Of a stretch of DNA of 10,030 nucleotides, positions 1 to 7,800 are shown one piece after another. Made by a program: the position numbers and the translations under genes. The number at the start of each line of letters is the position of its first letter. Position 1 is the stretch's first letter. The stretch comes from Anammoximicrobium sp032229885. Lineage in GTDB: Bacteria; Planctomycetota; Planctomycetia; Pirellulales; Pirellulaceae. Location: the NCBI GenBank assembly GCA_032229885.1, contig JAVYAJ010000058.1:1-10030 (forward strand). Direction: 5' to 3'. The notes beneath the pieces are model-generated. The model was not told the DNA's origin and searched no databases. It saw only the letters and a program-made list of their open reading frames with translations.

Positions 1-26
1 GCCAACAGAGGCACACGCGCGGCGCC

Positions 27-106
27 AGCCCTGGGGCGTTGCCCCAGGCTACGGTGAGCGGAGGCCTTCGGCCAAACAGATTCTTGGGTTGCGGGCGCTA
101 GCCCGC
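27..106. repeat. cluster of small palindromes (REP-like)
   Basis: Three stem-loops lie close together. The first pairs 27-30 with 47-50 and 32-37 with 41-46 around a GTT loop, with a single bulged C at 31. The second is GGCC-TTC-GGCC at 63-73. The third is GCGGGC-GCTA-GCCCGC at 91-106. No open reading frame with protein-like composition crosses them. Clusters like this in intergenic DNA resemble the dispersed REP-type palindromes of large G+C-rich genomes. Dispersal is inference, since only one copy is visible here. They could also act as an RNA terminator or processing site for a gene to the left of the window, but none has a T-tract. Confidence 0.5.
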
Positions 107-144
107 GTTAAGTTGTTGAAGAGTCATATGTTGTGCTTGTGTAG

Positions 145-252
145 CTCTGTGTCCTCTGCGTCTCCGCGTTTCATCGACGTCCTTGCGCGGGCGAACTGGC
201 CGGGCTACCGGAAAATACGTTTTGGAAACGCAGAGACGCAGAGGACGCGGAG
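145..252. repeat. 108-bp element bounded by 27-nt inverted repeats
   Basis: The arm at 145-171 and the arm at 226-252 are reverse complements over 27 nt with three differences; in RNA two of these become G-U wobbles and one is a C-A mismatch. The arms are built on the words CCTCTGCGTCTC and GAGACGCAGAGG. The 54-nt interior carries a smaller stem, CCGG-GCTA-CCGG, at 200-211. The interior has no coding character. The structure looks like a non-autonomous palindromic repeat or a MITE-like relic. Related CTCTGCGTCTC-type words are, from memory, common between genes in environmental bacterial genomes; copy number cannot be judged from this window. Confidence 0.6.
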
Positions 253-421
253 ATTTCGGTGCGTGCTTTCTGCGCGCAGGTCGCACGCACTCGAGGTGTG
301 CAGCAGAAGGCCCTGCCGTTCCGCCGTCCCCGCGCAGACGCCGCACCCTCTGGTCAAGTGGCGCGCAGCGAACTAGCTTGGTTGTGTTGCCTCGATACCG
401 TGTGTCGCCGCGAGACGCCCC

Positions 422-1612
422 GTGAACCGTAGTCCACCTGCCACCGCTGCCCGCCGTTGCTCGTCGGACTCCGCCATCCCGCCCGGCGCCGCCAGCAACC
501 TCGCCCCGCGACACGCGCCGCGCGACCGTGCGGACGCGGCTTGGCGAGCGCGGCTTCGCCGGCGTCTTCTGTCTTGGTTTCGCCGCCACGCCCGCGACTT
601 GCCCTGGCGGAGGACGCGCGATCCGTACGCGGTCTGGGTCAGCGAAATCATGTTGCAGCAGACCCAGGTCGCCACCGTCATCGGCTACTTCGAACGCTTC
701 TTGGCCGCGTTTCCCACGATCGCGGATCTGGCCGCGGCCGACGAACAGCGCGTGCTGCGGCTGTGGGAAGGCCTGGGATACTATCGCCGCGCACGGCAAC
801 TGCACGCCGCCGCGCGGAGGATCATGGCGAACCACCAGGGACAGTTTCCCCGCGAGATCGACCCCATTCGCGCCCTGCCCGGGATCGGTCGCTACACGGC
901 GGGCGCGATTGCCTCGATCGCCTGGGACGCCCGCGAACCGATCCTCGAGGCCAACACGGTGCGCCTGTTCAGCCGTCTGCTGAACTGCCGAGACGATCCG
1001 AACAGCGCCGGCGGACGGCAAAGGCTGTGGGCCTTCGCCGCGCAGATCCTGCCGCGAAAGTCCGTAGGCCAGTTCAATCAAGCGCTGATGGAACTGGGCA
1101 GCCAGATCTGCACGCCGCGCCAGCCCGCGTGTGATCGCTGTCCGCTACAGCCGCTGTGCCCCACGTTCGCCGGGAACCTGCAGGATCAAATTCCCCCGCG
1201 CGCCCGACGGACCGTTTACGAAGATCGTCGCGAAGCGGCCATCGTGATCCGACGCGATGATGGTGTCGTGCTGCGCAGACGTCAGCCCGGCGAGCGGTGG
1301 GCCGGCCTGTGGGAACTGCCGCGATTCTCGGTCGCCGCCGACGAGACCAACGTTGACGAGACCGACGACGCTCCAGCGGACCTCGAACAAGCCGTCCTCG
1401 CCCAGACGGGGCTGAACGTCCGCATCGGCCCGTTGTTGGCCACGCTCAAACACGGCGTGACACGCTTCCGCATCACCCTGATCTGCCACGAAGCAAGCTG
1501 GATCGCCGGATGCCTGCCGACCGACGGCGACGTTCGCTGGGTCAAGATCGCCGAGCTGGACGGATACCCGCTCAGCGCCACCGGGCGCCGGATCTGCAGG
1601 CTGTTGGCTTGA
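422..1612 (+). CDS. mutY: A/G-specific adenine DNA glycosylase MutY
   Basis: MutY removes adenine mispaired with 8-oxoguanine or guanine in base excision repair, in the cytoplasm. The 396-residue protein has the family layout. An N-terminal helix-hairpin-helix glycosylase domain spans about residues 44-228, with VWVSEIMLQQTQV (71-83) carrying the catalytic Glu75 and the hairpin LPGIGRYTAGAI at 152-163. The 4Fe-4S site is C230-x6-C237-x2-C240-x5-C246, the exact family spacing. A NUDIX-like C-terminal domain (about 268-396) contains GERWAGLWELPRF. It is this last domain, with the MLQQTQVATV motif, that separates MutY from endonuclease III. The GTG at 422 is the only usable start between the upstream stop (374-376) and the conserved core. 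It leaves a 40-residue Ala/Arg/Pro-rich leader of unknown role. Two oddities: Glu176 stands where MutY normally has the catalytic Asp (ILEAN versus ILDGN in E. coli), and V346-T347-R348 stands at the Phe-Ser-His loop that reads 8-oxoguanine. No operon partner is visible. Confidence 0.93.
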   Translation: MNRSPPATAARRCSSDSAIPPGAASNLAPRHAPRDRADAAWRARLRRRLLSWFRRHARDLPWRRTRDPYAVWVSEIMLQQTQVATVIGYFERFLAAFPTIADLAAADEQRVLRLWEGLGYYRRARQLHAAARRIMANHQGQFPREIDPIRALPGIGRYTAGAIASIAWDAREPILEANTVRLFSRLLNCRDDPNSAGGRQRLWAFAAQILPRKSVGQFNQALMELGSQICTPRQPACDRCPLQPLCPTFAGNLQDQIPPRARRTVYEDRREAAIVIRRDDGVVLRRRQPGERWAGLWELPRFSVAADETNVDETDDAPADLEQAVLAQTGLNVRIGPLLATLKHGVTRFRITLICHEASWIAGCLPTDGDVRWVKIAELDGYPLSATGRRICRLLA

Positions 1613-1827
1613 ATGCGCGTCGCGACATCGCCGCCGCCACCCGCCGGACTGCGCACCCCCTGCATACGGATTTCACCTTGAACAAGGTTTGAACCCCGTT
1701 GTGCCTGAACGTTACGGCAACTCTGGCCAAGCGGCTTTCATTCGCGGCGCCGCGCGTTGTCGCATCGCACGGCATCGACGCGCGGCCAGACCGTGGCCGC
1801 GCGTCGTACGCCCCCCGTCGACTGACC
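1613..1827. other. convergent intergenic gap
   Basis: This gap separates the 3' ends of mutY and the giant gene. It holds a 12-bp perfect palindrome CGCGGCGCCGCG at 1743-1754, a small interrupted stem around ACCTTG-AA-CAAGGT at 1675-1688, and the strong stem-loop at 1776-1806. The frames crossing it are extensions or shadows of the flanking genes. I see no gene in it. Confidence 0.6.
1776..1806. terminator. candidate transcription-end stem-loop
   Basis: A perfect 13-bp G+C-rich stem pairs 1776-1788 with 1794-1806 around the 5-nt loop GACCG. It lies 21 nt beyond the stop codon of the minus-strand giant gene and 163 nt beyond the mutY stop. Neither strand has a T-tract after it, so it is not a textbook intrinsic terminator. 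Its place between convergent genes suggests transcript termination or 3'-end protection, mainly for the giant gene. It could instead be another palindromic repeat. Confidence 0.5.
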
Positions 1828-4800
1828 TCAATCAGCACGGCCTAGGCTAGCGAAAAAGTCGTCGGTCGATGACGGCTCGCCCGAACTTCGGTCGGTCGCC
1901 AGATCAGCCAACACGTCTTCCAGCGCCAAAGCGGCCGCCGAGGCGTGCGGCACGGTGGGGCGTTGGGTCCCAACCGCCGTCGAGCCGTTCAGATCAGCCG
2001 TATACACGGCCAGATCATCCGCCTTGCCAGCGACGGCCAGCGCAGCGAAGTGCTGGTCCAGGCGCGTCGCAGCCGATGGGCTGGCGACGCGATGCACGGC
2101 CGATTCGATCGGCGTTCCGGCCACGGCCAGCCTGGCCGACGGTTCGGCTGCGATCGCGGCCGCCGTCGGGACGGGCGAGATCACGGCCTGGGCCGTCCAG
2201 GCGTCGATCGGGCTCGCTTCGCCCTCGCCCCCTGCGCCGTTTCCATGGGCAGCTTGCGCGTTGAGGTGATTGATCGCCGCCAACACATCCGCGGGCGTGA
2301 TCTGCCGATCGCCGTTCACGTCGAGGAACGGGCCCGCCAACGTTCCCAGTCCGGCAGGCCGCTGCCCCTTGGCGTTGAGATCGTTGATCACGATCAACAC
2401 GTCCAACGCGTTCACTTTGCCGTCGGCGTTGACGTCGAACCGGTTGTCCAGGTTCGTCAGACCGATCGGCGCCGAGCCGAACGTCGCCGGCGCCACCGGC
2501 GGATCGAAGTTGCCCACGATCGGCACGGCGAATTCGTCGCCATAGCTGGCGTACCAGTCCTGACCTAGCGGGGTCGGCGAGAACTCGTGGTTCAGGAAGT
2601 GCACCGTCCCGAAATGCGGCGACTTGTCCTGGCCAAAGGCATTGGAGATCAGGAAGTACCACTCGCCGTTTTCCGCCGGCGACACACCGGCGCGATCGGG
2701 CTCCCACAGGCCGATGTCGTCGATGCCGTCCCGATCCATGTCGGCCACGACGGGCTTCTCGCGCACCCCGATGAAGCCAAAGTTGATCGTAGCGTCCAAC
2801 TGGCCGAAGCCGTTGTGCGCCAGGTCGAAATGGAACTTGTCGTCCTGCCACGTCGCCAGATCGTCGAAACCATCCCCGTCGAAGTCGCCCACGATCGGAA
2901 TTCCGCGCAGCGGGTTGACGATCCGCGTATCGACCAGGTAATCGTGATTCGTGTCCAGCCACCACTCGGCGCCTGTAAAGAATCCGACCTCGTCGCCGTT
3001 GACCGGATTGCCGTCAAAGTTGCCCGCCACGGGCATGGCCGTCTGGCCTCGCGGCTCGATGATCCCCGTCGGAGGATTGGGAACCCCGTCGTTGTCCGTG
3101 TCGATCAGCCAGCGGAAGCTGTTGCCGACGCGGCCATACGCCGCCAGCTTGTCGAAGCCATCCGCGATGCTGCCCGCCCCGGGGGCCGAGAAGTTGCCCG
3201 CGAACAGGTTGTCGGTCGTAAAGCCCAACATGTACACCAGATCGCGGTTGGTATAGTCCGCATTGTCTGGATCGAACGTAAAGTTGCCGTTCGTGTCGAC
3301 CCACACGCTGCCCGAATGATAAACCGCCAACTCCGGTCGGCTGTCCACGGTAAAGCGGGCGACAAAATCGCCGCCGGGCTGCCCGTCGCCGCTGGGGAAG
3401 TGCGGGTTGTCTTGCGGCTCGGCCGCATTGCTCTCGCCATCCAAGGCGTTCCCCACGTCGTCGACCAACGAGTCGCTCAGCGTCAACGTGAAACGATCGT
3501 CGGGCAACGGCTCGAAGAACGTCAACACGATCGTGCCCGTCGCCGGCTGACCCCAAACCACCGGATCCGGGATGAACTGGACGTCCTTGATCGGGATGAT
3601 CCCGTTGCTGTCGCCGCGCAGCCGATAATGGCCCAGCGTCTCGGCGACCAACGGATTCAACGCCGGATTGTCGAACGGATCTTCACGCGCCGGCAGATCT
3701 TGCACGCGGATGTACAACGTGCTGATCAGCGGCGTAGGGCCGTCGGTCGACGGTTTCGGATCGAAGACGTCGTACTCGGAGATCGCCATCAGGCCGACCA
3801 GCGGCGTTCGGGCGTCGCGGATGTCGCCGATCCGGGTCGCCGCGCCCGTCGTCAGATCGATCGCGTACAGGCCGGTCAGGCCTGTGACCGCCTGCGTCAA
3901 CGCGGCGAACGCGATGTTGTTGCCGGGCGCCACGTCGAAACCCACCGCCCCGGTCACGTTCAGCCCCAACGGGCCGACCACCGTCTGCGCGCCGCCGGCC
4001 GCCGGGTCCTGGAGATTCAGCGTATCCGCGGCAAAGTCGATCGTGTACAGGCTCGTGTAGCCCGCGCCGACATGGTTGTTCGTATACGCGATTCCCGAGA
4101 CACTCGCGCCCGGCGGGGTCAGGGCTGCTTGCACCGTCGTCGCGCCCGTGACCGGATCCACAAGATAGTTGCTTCCCGTGTCGCTGACGATTCGGAGCCG
4201 ATCGGTCACGGGGTCGAAGTCGACTCCAAAGCTCGTGCCGGCCAGGTTCACCGACAGGTTGGCGACGAACGTCGCCGCACCCGTCCGTGGATTGACCGTG
4301 TACAGGGCGTCCGGGTTGGGCCCGTCGGCAACCGCGTACACCAGCCCATTGGCCGGCCGCACGTCGATCCCCACCACCGTGTCTCCGGCCGCCAGCCCGG
4401 TGATGGGCAGCGTCGCGGCGATCGAGTAGGGCGACGCGGCATTGAATCGCAACAGCGTGTTGTTGGCCAGCAGGCCCAGCAAGTCCGTGGCGTACACGCC
4501 CGTCACCTGCGGTCCCTGGGTGTCCAGGAAGATCTCGAGCGCCTGGGCGTTCAGCCCAGGACCCGGATTCACGTTCCCGGACAGATCTTCGGCCGTGACC
4601 AGGATCCGTCGCAACCCGTCCACCGGGAAAAAGGCCGGATCGTTCAGGTCGACGTTGCTGGTGATTTGCCATTGCCCATTGGGATACTGGTTCGTGCCGT
4701 CCGTCGGGATCGCCGCGGTCATGCCCAACAACACATCAAAATTGTCCACACCGTTGTCCGGCGTCAGATCCGCATAGATCCGAACGATCGAGTTGGCCTC

Positions 4801-7800
4801 GGCCGTTCCCCAGAATGTGGGAGTGCGATCGTTGGTCTTGTTGTCCACGAACGTCGTCGGCTGCGGGGTGACGCCCGGATCCACGGCGAGCCCGTCCGTC
4901 GGATCGTTGGCCAATCCGAAGAACACCGGCGGCGGCGCCGTATCGACGATGATCTCGAGCGACTGGCTGCGCGGTCCGAACCCGGTGGCCGGCGTTTGCG
5001 TGCCGGGGTCTACGTCGTTGTCCGCCGGATCGATCATCTGGACACGCGCCGAGAGGAAGTGGCTGCCCTCGCTCAGCGGCGTGGTGAACGTGTAGGAATA
5101 CACGCCGAGAAGGTTCGGGACCGGCTGCGCAAAGCCCAGCAACACCGGGTTGTGCGTATCGACCTCGTCGTAGATCGCCACGCGATATCCGGCAGCCAAG
5201 TCGACCGGACTGCCGTTGGTCGAGGGGTTGAACGGAATCGCAATCCGCTCGTCCGGCGGCGGCGCGCCCGGCGCGCCCGCGGCGTTGCCCGGTAGGTCGT
5301 TCAGCAGGATGGCGTCGTCCAGGCGCAACAGGATCGTCGGCGTGTTGTCCCGCGTCACGTTGTCGAACTGGCTGCGTCCGCTGTCGCTGACCCCCAACAC
5401 GTTCTGGATCAGGATCTGGCCGCGGATCTCGCCGCCCCCATGCGCGGTGCTCTGGATCTCGAGATAGGTGTTGCCAGCCAACAGGGCGGGAACGTGCGCG
5501 GCCGGGAACGGCTGGCCGGTCAGTTGCAGCCGGATCCCCGCGGGTTCGACCGTCCAGCCGGCCGCCCCTAGATTGACGATGCTCGCGCCGTTGATCCCCG
5601 CCGCGCCGACGCGGATATGCGCGCCGCTCAGTTCCGGCAGGGCGGTGAGGTTCGCGAGTTCGACGCCGGACACGAACAGATCCAGGTCGAACGTGTTCGC
5701 CCCGGCGTCGTACCGGAAGTTGGCCGTGCCGCCGGCGATCGTGTTCACCGCCGGAACCACCTGCGCGCCGGTCAGGATCGTCAGGTTGTCCGCCAGTTCG
5801 AGATCGAACGGCGTCGGCGGCGCATGATTGACCACCGACAGGTTGTAGACGTTGATCGCCGCGCTGGCGTTCGGAGCGTCGCCGGCGGGAATCGCCGCCC
5901 CGACGACCCGCAAATAGTACGTCTGGCCGGCCACCGCGGGAATGCGAACCCGCTCGTCGTCGGTCGCATCGTTCGCGCCAAACGCGCCCGTTCCGGCGAT
6001 CGGCGACGGAAGTCCATTGACCAGCCCGTCCGCGTCGTACACGGCGATGTCCAGGTTGCCGTCGCCCGGCAGGCCCGCGCGGCCGTTGGCCAACGTGCCT
6101 TGCTGGCGGAAGTAGACCTGGATGTCCAGCGTCCCGGTCGTCTCGGCGACGATCCGATACCAGTCCTCGTCGCCCGGCGTGCCGAAAGGCGAGTCCGCGC
6201 CCGGATCGATCACTGGATCCACGTTGATCGTCTGGTTGGCGCCGAGGAACGTCGCATTGTGCAGCGATTGGTTCTGCTCGAACGGATCCGGCTTGAACAC
6301 GAACAGTCGGCCGTTGCCGTCGGCGCCAGTGCCGCCGCTGACGGGGCCGATCGGGTGCATGCCGGCGTATTCAATGCCCGTGTACACGACCGGCGGCAGC
6401 CCGATGATCGGGTTCGCCGGATTGCCGCCGTCGAACGCGTACATGGTGAACGTGCCTTCGCCCGGCGCGGCGCCGACTCGCTGGATCGTCGTGTCGCCTA
6501 GCCCGTCATCCACGACCGTCAGCCGATCGCCTGTTGCCGACGGTCCGCCCTGAACGTCGATCCGCAACATGTCGGCCGCGACGCCGGCCGCCACCAGCGA
6601 GTCGGCGTGAGCCACACGAATGATGTCGTCGCCCCGCCCGGCCTCGATCCGCACCTGCTCGACCGTCCCCTGCACCAACGTGCTGGTGATCGTGCCGGGG
6701 CCGCCGAGCACGCCGTCGTACAGATTGCCCGCATTGCCGATCTCGTGCCGCAACTGCGTCGGGCTGTCCTGACGCAGATCGATCCGATCGTCGTAGGACG
6801 TCGCGCGGATCAGGATCGTGTCGAAGCCCGCCCCGCCGTCGAACGTATCGAGACCGCCGTGGCCTTCCATCGTGTCTTCGCCGTCGTCGCCGAAGAACAG
6901 ATTCTTGTTCGGTCCGCCGATCAACAGGTCGTCGCCGTCGCCGCCGTGCAGTTCGAGCACGTCGCCGCTGAGCACGTCGTCGCCCGCGTCGCCGAACAGC
7001 CGCACGCCGATGGCCGCGCGAACGTCCGGCCACGCCGTGATCCGGTCGTTTCCGTCGTTGCCGTGCACGTCCAGCAGATCGCCTTCCGCGACAGCCGCGT
7101 TGTGGACGAACAGGCTGTATGCCAATCCGGCGACCTGCACCACGCCGTTGGAAACGGTGATGTCCAGGTTGTCGTCCAGGGCGCGGCCCTCGAACACAAC
7201 CGCGTCGGCAGCGCCGTCGGACGCTCCGGCCCCGTCGCCCAGATCCACGTCCACGACCTTGACATCCGTCATCGTCAACGTGCTCAACTGGCCGGTCGGG
7301 CTGCGGCCCACGTTCACCGTGTCCGCTCCGCCCAGCGCATCGAGCTGAATCCGTTCGATTCCCGCCATGTCGATCGTGACGTCGTCCACGTCGCGGTGCA
7401 GAATCGCCCGTGATGGATCGGCGAGCGCGGCGAAGATATTGAACGCCTCGTCCGCGTTCGATCCGTTGACCACCAACACGTCGGCTTCGTCGCCGCCGCC
7501 TTCGACCACGTCGTTCCCGTCGCCCGGATTCCACACGATCGTGTCCGAGCCGTCGCCGCCGAACAGGCGATCGTCGCCCTCGCCACCGTAGATCACGTCG
7601 TTGCCTTCGCCGCCGTAGATCGTGTCATCGCCCGCCAGCCCGTAGATCACATCATCACCGCGACCGCCGTCGATCAAGTCGGCCAGCGGCGTACCGACGA
7701 TCAGGTCGTCGCCGTCGCCACCGAAGATGGTCGCATCGAACGTCGCGGACATATTGACGATGTCGTTGCCCGCGCCCGCGTCGACGAATTTGCGCACGCC

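Larger units (their letters stand above)
1..421. other. non-coding region upstream of mutY
   Basis: Apart from the two palindrome clusters, no gene is supported in these 421 bases. The short open frames that cross it (for example 89-376 and 183-425, + strand) run through the inverted repeats, are rich in Arg, Ser and Cys, and show no family motif. The mutY frame itself is open upstream only to a TAG at 374-376. No convincing -35/-10 pair or Shine-Dalgarno sequence stands out before the GTG at 422. That is common in planctomycetes, where promoters and ribosome sites often do not match the E. coli consensus. Confidence 0.6.

Noticed and set aside
377..421. Promoter-like TTGGTT and GATACC pair before mutY
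   Set aside because: Spacing and sequence fit the consensus poorly, and planctomycete promoters cannot be called by eye with confidence.
89..425. Two small + strand open frames before mutY
   Set aside because: Both cross the inverted-repeat arms, and no ribosome site or conserved feature supports them.
98..1081. 327-codon open frame on the - strand over mutY
   Set aside because: It lies antisense to unmistakable MutY sequence and runs through the intergenic inverted repeats; composition is Arg/Gly/Ala-rich with no motif.
422..1612. Endonuclease III (Nth) instead of MutY
   Set aside because: Nth lacks the C-terminal NUDIX-like domain and the MLQQTQVATV motif and has the catalytic Lys in the hairpin region; here the hairpin reads LPGIGRYTAGAI with Tyr at the Lys position, as in a monofunctional MutY-type enzyme.
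1675..1693. ACCTTG-AA-CAAGGT stem as the mutY terminator
   Set aside because: The stem is only 5-6 bp with a two-base loop or a four-base one, and is followed by just three T residues; too weak to call.
2587..5295. 902-codon open frame on the + strand, antisense to the giant gene
   Set aside because: Its product is dominated by Val, Arg, Ile and His, as expected from reading Asp/Gly-rich G+C-rich codons backwards. It has no family motif, and the opposite strand carries clear, ordered domains throughout.
7534..7722. Regular 27-bp tandem units suggesting a CRISPR or minisatellite
   Set aside because: The units are in frame and translate into classical RTX nonapeptides; there are no unique spacers.
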